Source: Triglochin maritima
Lineage: Eukaryota; Streptophyta; Magnoliopsida; Alismatales; Juncaginaceae
Reading direction: 5' to 3'
Assembly: GCA_963682175.1 (NCBI GenBank)
Contig: OY821775.1
Coordinates: 36,206,053-36,270,052, forward strand
Length of the DNA: 64,000 nt
Part shown: one piece after another, positions 20,620-33,538 of the stretch
Layout of the letters: each line of letters opens with the position of its first letter
How positions within the stretch are numbered: position 1 is the first letter of the stretch
Program-made: the position numbers and the translations under genes
The notes under the pieces: generated by a model
Databases searched by the model: none
The model's input: only the letters and a program-made list of their open reading frames with translations
Told to the model about the DNA's origin: nothing

Positions 20620-21738
20620 AGTGTTTGTCCAAACTCTGGTATGGACGATTCGAGTGGGTTTAATCTTTTGTTTTTAGTTTGTTTTTGTTTCAGGGACATT
20701 GAACCAGTAAGAGGACACACCAGGAGAAATTTTGAGTAGAGATCAGCCCTTTGGACAGCCAATCAACGGTCTGGGACCGCCAACTGGCGGCATGGTGAGC
20801 TGATTTTGCTCCAATTTTTGTTCTAGTTGTTTGTTTGTTCAATTTAGTTGTCTGGGAGCTCAATATTGCATGTTGTGACCTGTAGTTTGCACCCAGATCA
20901 ATCAATTCCCCTTTTTCAGACAACATGGACCATAAAACTTGAAGCAAAAGATTAGACTAATTGTCATCTAGGTCATGCATCACTTGTAGACCTCGCATCC
21001 ACAATGTCTTTCATTTGCTTTAAATTCCTGTTGTCGATTGCTGGTGTAAGGAACGTGCACCTGTTCTCTGATTCATGCATGGTTAGAGCATGCATTAGTT
21101 AGTAAGGTGCATTTGTAACAAGAGTGAGGTGAGTGATTGTTTGGTGAGTTGCTTGCTAGCCTAAGATTTAAAAACATCTTTAAGGGGCATCACCTATAGT
21201 CTTCAAAGATAAGGTGGGGGATTTCATCACCTCTCCCTTAGACCCAAAAAGCACACTCAAGTAAAGTTTTAATCTAAAAGCAAGTAGACATTGGCCCTAG
21301 GACTCAGATGCATTAAGAGAGAGATCCGGTCACGACCGTCATGGCCTGATCGGCGTCGCCCACTTTGTTGATAGTAGGAGATATGAGATTTCTGGATCTT
21401 AGCTCACTTGCTGGGCTCTGTGGTCTTTGTCGTAGGGAGGTGAGGCGTGTTGAGGTCGTGTCACCTCGCAGTTAGGCGTCGTCTAGCTATAAGTACCTAT
21501 AGTGACCGTAGGCTACTTGAGCCATGTTTGCTAGACGAGACTTCTACCGTCACCATTTACCCATGCTAGGTTTAGGGATTCTTCCCTTCTCCTCTGAGTC
21601 ATCTTCTACTCATCTACTTCTATGTTCTAGTGTCCTCCCCTTTACACTCTTTGTTAGTGTTTTGGGGTCGAGTCGAGCACTTTTGCAAGCTTGGCCTCGT
21701 TGTGGTGAAAATGGTCGACTTGAGAGTTCTTTGGCGAG
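20620..21738 (+). other. Leader with paired palindromes and conserved block
   Basis: Non-coding. Palindromes GACAGCCAATCAACGGTC (20754-20771) and GACCGCCAACTGGCGGCA (20775-20792) keep the 21-bp period. The conserved leader block lies at about 21168-21310. Confidence 0.65.
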
Positions 21739-22180
21739 ATGGATGGTTACATTGGTGACCATATACATCATTTTTGGGACCAGGACTATTCTCCTTGGTA
21801 CTCCAGACCCATGCATTGTGGGGTGCCTCAGACAGACACCATGTATGGTTGGGACAGTCTTCATTGTGTGACTGAGCAATCTTCATATTAGGGTAATATG
21901 AGAAAGGCACCGACTGCTAGACCACCATCTAGTTATGTTGGATCATATGTTGGTCAACAAATTGGGACATTACAAAACCTTTGGCCTCTTTCATGCATGT
22001 GGTAGATGACATGAGTGCACAGGTAGCTCCTGTAGTTGTATCATGTGACTATTGCGGGTTGAGTGGTCATGTTTACGGGAAATGTCCTTATGTTTCCCCC
22101 AGAGCCTGAGTATGACCACCCATTTTCCCAAAATGCTCAATGTGACCCTTACGCATCCGCGTACAACCCAAGAGGGATGG
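21739..22180 (+). pseudogene. Capsid-less gag-like ORF, 5' part, interrupted
   Basis: Opens with MDGYIGDH and then FWDQDYSPWYSRPM, with an in-frame stop after EQSSY (near 21889) and further frame loss around 21970. The zinc knuckle CDYCGLSGHVYGKC is still readable near 22050. The frame is cut at 22180 by a TGTAACG-type LTR inserted into GATGG. The remainder resumes at 41985. Confidence 0.82.
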
Positions 22181-23447
22181 TGTAACGCCCCCGATCTCGT
22201 GGGTACGCACACTGGGAAAGAAACACAAGTGTCACGATCAGAGACTTCCGCGACAACCGAAGGAGTTACGAAAGAAAGACAATACCGACTAACTCGACAA
22301 TACATAACAGACATACATGGATAAACAATTAGGATATAAAACTGAAACAAATGATTATCCTTGTATACATAAAATATCCAATTACAATACATCGAGTTTC
22401 AAAGGAAATACAATAACATAAGCGGAAACAAACGATAACTGAAGACTCTGGTCGACATGTCCCTCGTGTACAAAATCTTCAACACTTGTCCACTCTGCCC
22501 TGTGGGAACCTAAGTACCTACAAGCACCGCATTAACAAGTGTGTGAGTTTTCAATTAAGAAGACCAGTATGCCCCAGCCAAACAAAAATAGAACTGTGCT
22601 TGAAGCCTAACTAAGACAAGCATCAAAACAGAAAAAAACAAAACAACATCAATGCAATAGAAGGCTACGACTCCATAAGCCGTGCCAGCCAGGCGCACCC
22701 GACACATTCCTCGCAAGGAACCAGAACACCAGCCCCGCTGGTCAGAAGCGGTCACTCGAAGATGTTCCCAAGCTCGGCACAAGGTTGTGCGCCATATAAA
22801 TGTCCCAATTCATGAAATAAAAGTACAAGGTGTCATCGCGAACTTGGGAACATCTACCCTGAGACAGAATGGCAGCGTGCCTTCCTAGGACTTATCTTAC
22901 ACCTGACTTCCCAACGCGAAGGTCTTATGCGAATGTCCTCTGAAGCTAGAGGACCCACTCGTGGCCTGTCGGCCCAAAAAATAGAACGTGCCCAGAATTA
23001 TTAATCAGATTAAATGCAATGCAAGCTACTTAAGCATATAAGATATAATGTAGCTACAATATATCCCTCCTAACAGCCCCAAACAAATCAGAATCAGAAC
23101 ATCCCAATCAAGAATCAAACGAAACTCACAACAGCAACCAATCATAACCGGATCAGAAAATCAAGATAACAACTAATCGAGTCATCTACGGGTCATCATA
23201 AGGATATAATAAGGTCTGACATCCTATGTGTCATACATATCCACAACAACATACTTCATATCAGAAACATACACATGAAATAAGTAATGGAACATGCACC
23301 AAAGAAGGAGATATCATAAACCAACATCACAAGCTATCGATATCATGCATCATGGACTTCAGAACATGTGTATATGATAGGAACTTAGTATTCCAGAATA
23401 GATCAGAGATTATATGAATCAAACCATGAGACAATTCATGAACATAT
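22181..23447 (-). repeat. Solo LTR, primer-proximal part
   Basis: Starts TGTAACGCCCCCGATCTCG on the plus strand. Mixed base composition with a GC-richer part at 22460-22980. No ORF is supported. CATAT at 23443-23447 is the left target copy of the nested element. Confidence 0.7.
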
Positions 23448-24433
23448 TGATTGACATCATTTTATGCTTATATTTAAATCTTATGTGGAGAAGAGTGCTA
23501 CCTGCAATTTGAGTCATGTTAATAAAATATTTTTTCTTAATTTCATTTAATATTGTCTTGTCTTTTAATTCTTGCATGCTTCTTTAGTTTGATTTCTTTT
23601 CATTTAGCTTGTTTACTATTTCTTGTTTTCTTAGTTTAATTTGCTTTTCATTCGAATGTTTCATTTTGTTAATGTAGTTTGTAGTGTAATGATTAGTGAG
23701 TAGTTGCATCCCCATTTAGGGGTGGAGAAATATGTGATATGATTATGTGATGTATTAGGTGTGTGTTATCTTAATCCCTTAAGCCTTATATGATTTCCAT
23801 AACCATCTAATGGGATCTCACTCCTGTCTTCGATATGCTAATGCTTTTGAATGAAGCTTAGCTTATGCTTAGAATAGTGGACCTATTTTATGGGGAATGA
23901 TGAGGTGAGGATATGGATGGAATTGATAAAGGAAACATTACTTGTAGTTGCATGTGCCCTTGTTGCCTTTACCTCGGTTAATTCCTTGTATGTTTTAATG
24001 ATAATGTGCTATATATTTTCATGTGGAGGCAAAGTGGGGGTTGGTCTTTATACATGAGTTCAATTATCTTCATTCCAATTATTGTCTTGTATGTTTTAAT
24101 GATATTGGGTTATCTTATTTCATGTGGAGACAAAGTTGGATTTAGTTTTATGATTTTCATGCACTACATGTTGTGATGAGCATAATTGAACACACACACA
24201 TACACATATCGTTGTATTCACACTCTTTTCTCTACCCATATGGGGTTTAGTTTTATTGTTTATTGTCCATTTACTTTTGCATCTTAGTGTAGTTTGATCG
24301 CAAATCCTTTGTCTCCTTTCTTTCCCACTTGCCTTTGTACAAACTAAAGTCGACACACCTCCTTGTGGATCGACCCGTATTTACCACCGCTTCAACGCGG
24401 CTGTGGACTTACGGTTAATTAAAGCTTTCAATA
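23448..24433 (+). repeat. 5' LTR with U3 deletion
   Basis: The first about 38 bases (to ATCTTATG) join directly to TGGAGAAGAGTGCTACCTGC, sequence that lies beyond the TATA box in the 3' LTR (about 39457). The palindromes and TATAAATAG are therefore missing from this copy. The rest matches the 3' LTR closely down to the end near 24433. Confidence 0.82.
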
Positions 24434-24440
24434 AGGTTTC

Positions 24441-24458
24441 TGGCGTCGTTGCCGCGGA
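24441..24458 (+). other. Primer-binding site, tRNA-Asp type
   Basis: TGGCGTCGTTGCCGCGGA, 16 of 18 matches to the tRNA-Asp complement. Confidence 0.82.
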
Positions 24459-25532
24459 TGTGTTCCGTCCAAACTTTAGTTTGGACGATTCTAGTGGTTT
24501 TAATTTTTCTTTTTTAGTTTTGGTTTGTTTCAGGGGTTGTAAGAAGAAAGGGGAGGCTACTGGAGAAACTGGAGGAACAATTGTGCCAAAGTGACCGCCA
24601 ATCAGCGGTCTAAAACTGCCAATTGGCGGCCTGGTGAGTTGTGTTTTCTCCAATTTTTGTTGTGATAGTTTATGTCTTCCATGTAGTTGTCTGGGAGTTT
24701 TATTTTGCATGTTTTAACCTGTAGTTAGCTTCCAAATTAACAATCAATCCCCTTTAATCAACTTGGACCTTAAAACTCAAACCAAAAGAGTAGATTGATT
24801 GCCATCTAGGTCATGCAGCATTTGTAGACGTTGCACTTATTTGTCTTTTCTTTGCTTTACATTTTTTGTTGTTGATTGTTGGCGTGAGGTACATGCACCC
24901 AATTCACTAATTCATGCATGTTTAGATCATGCATTAGTTAGTAAGGTGCATCGGGACAAGAGTGAGTTGAGCGTTTGATTGGAGTGTTGATTGCTAGATT
25001 TAAGAACAAAATGCTACTAAGGAGGGGTTGTCGCATAAAAGATATGGTGGGGGATTTCAACACCCTTTCCTTGGCCCCAAAAATCACTCTTAATACACAG
25101 CCTTAATTCTAAAAGCAAGTAGACATTGGCCCTAAGGATTTTGGACACACTAAGAGAGTGATCTAGTTGAGACCGTCATGGCCTCATCGGCGTTACCTAC
25201 CTTATCGATAGTAGGAGGTACAGGATCTTTGGATCTGGTATCACTTGCTGGGCATTGTGGTCTTCGTTGTAGGAAGGTGAGGCGTGTCGAGACTAGTGAT
25301 CTCGAAGTTAGGCGTCATCTAGCCTAAGGACCCATAGCCATACATTGTTTGAGTCCTGCTTGCTAGATTAGGATTCTCCCCTTCTTCTCTAAGTCATCTT
25401 CTACTCACCTACTTCTACGTTCTAGTCTCCTCCCCTTTACACTCTCTATTAGCGTTTTAGGGTCAAGTCGAGCACTTTTTGCGAGCTTAGTCTCGTGGTG
25501 GTGAGAGTGGTCGACTCGAGATTTTTTTTGAG
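24459..25532 (+). other. Leader with paired palindromes and conserved block
   Basis: Non-coding. GACCGCCAATCAGCGGTC (24593-24610) and AACTGCCAATTGGCGGCC (24614-24631) have the 21-bp period. The conserved leader block lies at about 25009-25140. Confidence 0.65.
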
Positions 25533-26705
25533 ATGGATGGTTACATGGGTGACCATCCATATCATTGTTGGGACCAGGACAATTATTCCTGGTATTCAAG
25601 GCCCATGCAACCTGGGGTGGCTCATACTAACACCCCGTTTTGTTGGGACAATCTTAATTGTGTGGCTGAGCAATCTTCATATTGAGGTGATATGAGAGAG
25701 ACACCGACTGCTAGATCATCATCTAGTTACGTCAGATCATATGTTGGTCATCAAACTGAGACATTGCAAGAAACTTTGGCCTCTTTCATGCGTGAGGTAG
25801 ACAACATGAGTGCACCGGTGGCTCCAATAGACGTACTGTGTGACTGTTGTGGGTTGAGTGGTCATGTTATCGGGGAATGTCCTTATGTCCCCTCACAGCC
25901 TGAGTATGAGCAAACCGTTTCCCAAAATGCTCAATACGACCATTAAGCGTCCGTGTACAACCCGAGAGGGATGGATTTGTGGGGGACAATTCTTATTCAA
26001 ATTCTTATACATCATTTTCACCCCAGTATCCTCCTCCCGAATACCCAAAATTCTACCAACACCCCACTTCAAATCATTGGACTCATTCTCCGCCCATCAA
26101 CACCCAACCCCAAAATTTCCCAAGCTCTGACTTGGACCTCATAGTTGACCGCATACCTAATTCCTTGAAAAAAACTTTCCTTATGTTCATGGAAACCACT
26201 CAACAGTCCATACAATATATGGCACTGCAAGTGAGTCAAATGACACAACAATTACGTGACCGTGAGGAGAGTAACTTTTCTTGTCAACATGAGGATTCAT
26301 CTTTTCATATCGAACAGCCACCACCACATCCACAAATTCAAAGCACAATCTTTCAAAGTCAAACTCCTAGTCAGTATGAGGGACTTGGGGTTTCAATTCA
26401 TGATCACTTGGTGGACGATTCGATTCCAATTTAGAATAACATGGACCAACTTCATTATGAGTCGAAACATGATTGTGCCTTATCTTTTTGTCCTGTGGCC
26501 CTTGAGCCACATGATCTTCATGTTGTGCCTCTTAAGGACTCACCTCTGGTGTCGCAAGAGCTCCCTAGTACCCTCAATTTCAAACAACCAGATGAGAGTT
26601 TGTCTCTCACTATTGTTCCTGATCATCTTGAAAATGATGGAACATCAAACAACTACATTACTAATGAAGGTATTAGGAGTTCCTTGGAGGATACCTTAGG
26701 TAAGA
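25533..26705 (+). pseudogene. Capsid-less gag-like ORF, 5' part, interrupted
   Basis: Opens MDGYMGDHPYHCWDQDN. It has a TGA after EQSSY (25683), a keepable zinc knuckle CDCCGLSGHVIGEC, a TAA after QYDH (25945), a frameshift near GMDLWG (25980) and a TAG after DDSIPI (26432). The reading then continues DQLHYESKHDCAL to EDTLGK. The 5-bp TAAGA at 26701-26705 marks insertion of the gag-protease element; the frame resumes at 36118 with PTFCPP. Confidence 0.85.
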
Positions 26706-27906
26706 TGATGACAATTTTATTTATACCGCAAGTGCATGGCGTCAATGAAGACGTGCCAAGTACGGGTCGAACACAAGGAGGGAGAGATATTGTTATTTTT
26801 GTGATTTTCGATTTAGGAAAGAAAGAGAGAGAAATAAGTTTGGTTTGAGATTTTTGGTTTTTAAATATCTAAGGAAAGAACAACAAAAACTAAAAAGAAA
26901 ATAAAGCAAATATGGATGAGAGTCGAGCGGGTGGAGGTTTAGATTACGGGTTTTGTTTAGAGAAATATGAAACTTATAATAAATCACATTACTTATAAGG
27001 CATTACATGATAAATGATTCAACAAAAACTCAAGTAATCAAAATATACTAACACGAAATTAAAATAATAACATCATTCTTCTTCTCATCACCCTAAATCC
27101 ATCACCCTTGCCATTTGGAGAGAGTTAGAAACTCATGGATGGAGAGAAGGAGAAGGGGTCCTAAAGAAACTACAAAAGAAAACTAAAAACATAAAATAAA
27201 CCAACAGAATTTTATTACTATGAATGGAATAAAACAACCAACTCCTTTACAACAACATTTCCGGGATATTCATATCCGATACAACGGACCTAAGTATAAA
27301 ATAGGAAAGTACACGCGTCATGACACGACTGGACAAAATCCGGGGCCACGGATCGAAAGGGGTGCGGCGTTTTTGCCGCAAGTTGCATGTAATATGTGGC
27401 AGAAATGCCACAATATTAGCTCTGCTTGGATCCGGATTTTTCCTGTGTGTTTATGGTATGATTTAAATATCTTTTGCGCGTCTGGATTGATTTCTTTCCT
27501 TTCTTTTGAGCTCCAAATTTATTTCTTCATATATTTGAAGATCCAAATTGATTTTTCTTTAGAACTTCTCCAAAATATTATTTTGGTACTTGTAATTTGC
27601 AGTCGGGTCCTCGTCTTTTTGCAATTAAGTCCCTGACTACTTTTGTGCTTAAGTCCTTGGCCTTTTTGTAATTAGGTCTATGAATGCTTTTATGGTTGGA
27701 TCGAATTCAATTTGAAGCCCAATAATCTTGACTTGGTCTTTATGATAGTAATAAGTCTCTTGCACGTGTTTATGCTCGGGATATGGGTAATTTTCATTCA
27801 GGTCCCTGTATTATGTAAATAAGAGTAAACACATACCTTAGTAGCATTTATTGATATAAGATTAATCTAAATGAAAGACATATGATGCAATGTATGCAAT
27901 GCATCA
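26706..27906 (-). repeat. 3' LTR of the gag-protease element
   Basis: Plus-strand ends are TGATGACAATTTT and AATGCATCA. Reading on the minus strand it starts TGATGCATTGCATAC. The GC-rich inverted motif seen in the other LTR at 35569 is present but mutated here (about 27363-27378, GCGGCGTTTTTGCCGC). Confidence 0.9.
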
Positions 27907-27920
27907 AATACCCCCACACC
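27907..27920 (-). other. Polypurine tract before the 3' LTR
   Basis: Minus strand AGGTGTGGGGGTATT ends directly at the LTR start. It is the same tract as at 37961-37975 in the non-autonomous element that hosts this insertion. Confidence 0.75.
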
Positions 27921-28979
27921 TAGATTTTGCTAGTCCCTAGCAAAACAAAATATAAGAAACATGAAAACAGGCAAATCCTAACTCACTTTCATAGGAATCA
28001 CGGTTGCACTTAGCATGTGCAACAAGCCTTTAAACCCCTAAGTTTCCTTAGAGGACGAGTTTGTCTCGTGGGGGTTTTCAGTTGACACACCCACAAAGTC
28101 TTAATTCAACATTTCATTAATAACTCTCAATATCTCCACCTCAACCTTATACATCTCACTTAGAATTCTTGCATGCTCATTATATAAATCTAACTCATAA
28201 AAATTCTGACTTGGTCGTTGTTCCTCCAACATTCACACCACTAACCCTTCTACACATGTTATCACTTAAATTATTTTGCACGCCTCCTCTGGTGGCGAAG
28301 TATCATTCGGATCAACCATGGCATGGATCATTCTTCTAACTTTGGGCCTTGAGTATATTTCTTCTTTTTTTCTGTGATTCAACACATTTGCTTTTTTTGA
28401 CACTTTAACCCTTTTTGCATTCGTGTAGCGAGTTTGGTCGATAATCCCGAACTGGCAGACTCAAGTTACCGGGTTTTAAGATACCCCTACGGACCAGTGA
28501 CTCGAAGGCTTGGGCTTTTGTAATCATTTTGCAAAATGTGCTTTCCTTACTTTTATTCCCCTTTTATTTTCCTCAAGGCTTAATTGCTATTAGAAGTCCA
28601 CACTTCCCGGTATATTTTCCTCAACCTCTGCTTTTTATCAACCACTTCAAAGATTTGATTCATCCAATTTAGGTGCATACATGTCTTAAAGGGTAATGGG
28701 TTATTTCTTTGGAACTTAGATTTATGTCATAGTTTCTACAAGCAGAACTATATAATAAGGAACAAAAACTCAATGCAATTTGTACACGAGTTTTGGCAGT
28801 TCAATCTTAAGTTATGTCATGGAGCATTGAATTTTGTTTTAATGAACAGAATATATAGATAGATAGATAAACACCCCCCACACCTAAATCATGCATTGTC
28901 CTCAATGTATGCAAAGATAAAGCAAATGCAGTTATTACCTAAGTCAACTTGCGGTAGAGGGATTTGAATTTGCTCAGAG
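27921..28979 (-). other. 3' non-coding region of the gag-protease element
   Basis: About 1 kb without a supported ORF. Read on the minus strand it resembles the 3' UTRs at 8083-9678 and 36404-37975. An internal G-rich tract follows TTGAGGACAATGCATGA at about 28870-28905. Pol is missing between the protease and this region. Confidence 0.65.
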
Positions 28980-30014
28980 TCAACCATAGTCAGAACTGGA
29001 TTGAATGTCACCATGTTGGTGCATGTATCCAGTTGAATTGTTCCTCATGTTGCCCTGAGGTAAAGATTCCACACCCCTCACATGTGTTGGTTCTCTTATT
29101 ATCTCGAGTGATGGTGGTTGGGTAGATGAATTTCTCCCCCTTTTCTCACTTTCTTTTTGAGTTTGTGATGATTTATTTGATTCAGAAATCTTATAGATAC
29201 GCGATCTCATCACAACATCACTTTGATTGCATACTATTTCTGGTTCATTAAGAACATGAAAGATATTAAATTCAGCCTTTAAGTTTCCAAAAGATAGTTG
29301 CATGAGCCCATTTCGACAATTTATCAAAGCTTCAGAAGTGGCTAAAAAGGGTATGCCTAGTATTACAAGGATTTGTCTCTTAGGATCGATAACAGGTTAA
29401 ATGTCTAGAACGACAAAATCCACTGGATAAATGAAGTCACCAACCTTAATCAAAACATCCTCTACTATACCTCTTGGTTTCTTAACAGAGCAATCAGCAA
29501 ATTGAAGGGTTGTCTTAGAGGGTTTTAGTGGACCAAGGTTTAGTTGCTCATAAACAGAGAACGGGAGAAGGTTAACAGAAAAAGGTCTAGAAGGGCTTTG
29601 TTGATAAAAGTATCTCCTATCGCACATGAAATTGTGGGACACCCAGGGTCCTTATACTTTATAGGAGTTGAGTTTGACAGAATAGAGCTTATGTTTGCAG
29701 TTAAGAATGCCCTCTTTGGTACGTTCGTTTTTCTCTTCTTAGTGCACAGATCTTTTAAGAATTTAGCATAAGCAGGTATTTGTTGAATCATATCTAGGAG
29801 TGGAATATTTACCTTAACTTTCTTAGATACTTCCAAGATTTTCTCCATTTGTGCACTTGAGTTCTTCTTGAGTCTATTGGGGAATGGGGCTTTAGGAACA
29901 TAAACTGCCTCAGGTTGAGCTCTAGGGTCAGGTTGAGTAGGTGGGTTGGACTTTTCAAATTCGACTTCAGGTTCAATGGTAAGGTCACATGTGGGTGCTT
30001 GATGGCTAAATGGA
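28980..30014 (-). pseudogene. Gag C-terminal tail and aspartic protease remnant, Athila-like
   Basis: The protease would mature the polyprotein. Minus-strand frames read NPFSHQAPTCDLTIEPEVEF, a linker with VYVPKAPFPNRLKKN, KVNIPLLDMIQQIPAYAKFL and PGCPTISCAIGDTFINKALL. Then, after a small deletion near 29580, they read SVNLLPFSVYEQLNLG and RGIVEDVLIKVGDF. Compared with the usual DLGASVN active-site segment, about five bases covering the Gly are gone, which destroys the catalytic motif and shifts the frame. A stop follows VVLDI (29397). An open tail reading INCRNGLMQLSFGNLKAEFN ends at 28980. No reverse transcriptase follows. Confidence 0.85.
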
Positions 30015-30019
30015 TTAGG

Positions 30020-32067
30020 TGAAGGGAATGTGTTCTAAAAGTTTTACTTTTAAATGTCAATTATTATGAATTGAATGAGAAATCATTTTGTTCCTTGTTT
30101 ATGTTATTCGTCTTTTAGAAGTGTTGAGGAAGAGGCTCTTGGTCCTTAACCGTAGAGCTCTAAAAGATATTGGTTTACATAAAACAAAAGATATTCGCAA
30201 TCATGGTAATTAACATGGGACATTAATTACCGAGTTAAGATTGTCGTGTTGGTCATAGATCATTGTAGCTCTACAACTGAGTGACAACACTGGTACGCAA
30301 AAGAGGAATATATTACTTTTGTATACTGAATAGACGTAGTAGGTAAAATATTATAGAAATGTGTTTCTGTGTCATTAATATTTTATTGTGTCATCGGTCC
30401 TTTTGATATGAGACTTATATCCGATCACTTAAGAATTGCTTAATTAGACTAGTGTCTTGAGCTATCGATGAGTGTAGTGTAAAGGCATTAGTTGGTTAAG
30501 TATGACTTTGGTTGGAGAAGATAGCTAGTCAAAAGATTATCATTGCCCCTCTTAATTGAGTGATGATATTAGTGGGCCCCTTGATAAAGCAAAGTTATAA
30601 TGTGCACAATGTGATTTGAGTTAAGTCACATATTTGTAACTAGCTTAACGAGATTAAGAAATGAATACTAATACAAAGATGACACAATACTACTTTGTGT
30701 GTATTCTTAATATCATGAGGCAAGGGGCGGACACAAGTGGTGCACTCCATCACTAGATGGATCGGGTTTTGGTTCGAGTGGAATTAAGACATCTAACTAA
30801 TTGAGAGCTATAATGTGTAGCTAGATACCGCTTATAGCTTGTGGTATTAAGCTCTTAATATCACTCGCAATAGTTTAGATCGTCCCATAGGTCACACCAC
30901 ATAACTGGGAAACAAGAAATGAGGATTTTGAGTTCATAAGATGTGTCGGGTTTCATGTAGAAAATATGACACATGGGGTGAACAAGCAAAATCAAAGTTA
31001 TGTTATGATTAATAACATAATTAGAATCTAAATTAAATTCATATCTGATGTAAATATTATGGCGTGTAATGATTTGTCGTTACATAGGATAATATGTTAC
31101 ATAAGTTGTGAATTTACTACTAATCCCGAAATATCAAATTTTGTAGGGGTAAAACCGAAATTAGACCAATCTGCAGAACAATGCTCAACGGTCGACCGAA
31201 CAATAGTAAATGGTCGACCTGTCGGTGCACGGTCGACCGGACATGTCTCGACCGATAATAGGGAACTTTCAGTTGTTCGGAACGGTCGACCGAATCTATC
31301 GGTCGGTCGACCGAACATTGCAATGAAATATTTTATTGTTACGAACGGTCAATCGAATATCGAACGGTCGACCGAAACTTGGTTCGAACGGTCGACCGAA
31401 CCTCCAAACGGTCGACCGGTCCAAACGGTTTTCTGCATAATTAATTTAAGAATTAATTAGATAATGCATGGAATTAGTCCATAACTGATTTAATTCGTGA
31501 CTAAGATTATTTGTTAGCAAATAATGGATGGTTAGATGGAAGTTTGCATGAAATCATGGGCAAGAGGTTGCACATAAATAGGTAATTTGGGGAGAACTTA
31601 TAAATACAAGTTTATCTCATTACCTCATTAATTAATTCATTATTTTCTTGTGCAAACATCTCTCTCCATAATTCTCCATGAAATTCACATTAATTCTTGA
31701 GTTTAGTTTTAGTTTCAGAGATCTTCTTCTCAAGGGAACTAAAGAGGGGTTAGTAGTTAGATTCTAAACCCTATTGGAGATTGAGAGGCTAGCTCTTCTC
31801 TCTCCAATCTTGTTTAGAGTTTGGTGAATACTCGGAGGCATCCGGCGCAGCGACAAGCATCCTCAACGTCTCCGGATCTTCAAGAAGTTTTTGAGAACTT
31901 CTAGGTATGAAATTCGGAGCCCTTGTTTGTTTCAATAAAGTTTTAAAACTAGTTGTTGAAACAATCCGATGCATGCATGAAACAAATCATAGAAAATTAT
32001 AATTGATCCTTATTGTGCATAAAAAAATTCGAAAATATATATGTACAATTAAACTAGAAATCCTACA
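30020..32067 (+). mobile_element. Solo LTR inserted in gag, TSD TTAGG
   Basis: TTAGG at 30015-30019 and 32068-32072 flank a 2048-bp segment starting TGAAGGGAATG and ending ATCCTACA. Joining the flanks restores the host gag frame (NPRAPNPFSHQ), which confirms the borders. It has LTR anatomy: a U3 with about eight CGGTCGACCG-type palindromes (31189-31418), TATAAATAC at 31599, then a pyrimidine-rich downstream region. The CCTACA end suggests a Ty1/copia LTR. No internal region is present. Confidence 0.85.
31189..31418. promoter_or_regulatory. U3 array of CGGTCGACCG palindromes
   Basis: Exact 10-bp palindromes start at 31189, 31230, 31283, 31304, 31365, 31389 and 31409, with degenerate copies at 31211, 31245 and 31346. 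Neighbouring sites are mostly 19-24 bp apart. The array ends about 180 bp upstream of the TATA box. Confidence 0.6.
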
Positions 32068-33538
32068 TTAGGAGCTCTAGGATTTACCACATTGTTATCA
32101 ACTTGTTTTCCAGACCGTAATGATACAACTGCATTTATTTGTTGGAACGGTCCCTCATGAACCATTTGAACCGGTCTAGGGTTGTTACTTCCTGGAGGTG
32201 GTTGATAGGGCTGATATTGATTATTAGATCTTGGATTCACCTCAACTTGACTTGGAAACTGACCATTTTCTCTTTCACCTACTATTTGTGCTAGTTGGCT
32301 GACTTGTGTTTCTAGCCTTTGGAAGGATTGGGTGGTTGTTTGCATAAAAGTCTTAACCAAATTTTCCAAGCTTGTCAATCTAACATCATAATCTCCATTG
32401 TTACTAACCCAGATGATGTATTATTTTGGTTATACGGGTTTGGTTGTTGTCTAGGAGGTTGACCTTGTTGGTTCCATGAAAGATTGGGATGGTTACGCCA
32501 ACTCGGGTTATAGGTTGATGCGTATGGGTCATTTCTAGAATGGTTAAATACGGCATTAACTTGTTCCAAGTCCGCACAATCCTCCATCGTATGACCAGTT
32601 TGACCACATCTAGAGCAAGAGATAGAAGATGTTTGATTCACTAGGGCTCGGGTTTTTAGCTCTAGACTTTCCATTCTATGCACAATGGTAGCTAGTTTTG
32701 CTTCAGCAGCAACCGTAGCATCTACAGCTAAGATACCTGGTTTGGGTTGACTTGCTATTCTAGATCCAATACTCGGGTTATTCGGTGCTCTAGCATTGTC
32801 CCATTGCATACTATTTTTGGCTAAATCCTCAAGAAAAATCCAAGCATCATTCTCATTTTTGGACATGAAGTTTCCTTGGCTTACAGATTCTACCATAACC
32901 CTAGATGTAGGTGTCAATCCCTCATAAATAATTTGGCACAATTGCCATCTTGGAATTCCATGATGAGGGCATTGGGTCAATAGACTTTTAAATCTTTCTA
33001 AATAGGAATAGAACGGCTCGCTCTCAGATTGAATGAATGCAACAATTTCATTCCTAATCCTAATAGTCTTATAGTTGGGGAAATATTTCTTTAAGAATAC
33101 TTGAACAGACTCGGCCCAACTCCTAATAGATCTTTCGGTTAGACTATATAGTCATTTCTTAGCGTCGTCCTTCAGTGCTAGAGGCATGAATTTAAGACGC
33201 ACTGCCTCCTCAGAGATATGCTGGTATTGCATAAGGGAGAAGATTTCCTCAAATTCTCTAAGGAAGAGATATGGGTCTTCCCTAGAGGTGAATTTGGGCA
33301 ACATACTCAAGTATTGTGCCTTCAGTTCGAAGTCGCGACCCGGTATGGTGGGCATAACGATGCACGATGGCTGAGCAGCCATCGTTGGGTAGCACCGATC
33401 GCTCAGAGTCATAGGTGGTGCAACAGGTGGGTCAACTACATTCTCACCCATTGGATCCGGGTGAGGTGGTGCAACAGGTGGATTGGGGCTACGCTCCAGA
33501 CTGGAATCTAGATGAACTCGTGAGAGTCGATTGCTCAA
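32068..33538 (-). pseudogene. gag: Athila-like gag with one nonsense and one frameshift mutation
   Basis: Particle protein of the element. Minus strand from 33538: MSNRLSRVHLDSS, a Pro-rich stretch, FELKAQYLSMLPKF, DPYLFLREFEEIFSLM and LKFMPLALKDDAKK. A TGA (33152-33154) then stands where relatives have Trp. The frame goes on through FLKKYFPNYKT, LERFKSLLTQCPHHG and FLEDLAKNSMQWD to a CX2CX4HX4C knuckle (32576-32617, CSRCGQTGHTMEDC), then NDPYASTYNPSWRNHPN. A frameshift near 32400 precedes the C-terminal helix (LTSLENLVKTFMQTTTQSF). The solo LTR at 30020-32067 splits it from the linker and protease. The N-terminal ATG is tentative. Confidence 0.87.

Noticed and set aside
31189..31418. CRISPR-like appearance of regularly spaced CGGTCGACCG repeats
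   Set aside because: Repeats are only 10 bp, spacers are about 10-14 bp, no cas genes exist, and the context is a plant LTR U3.
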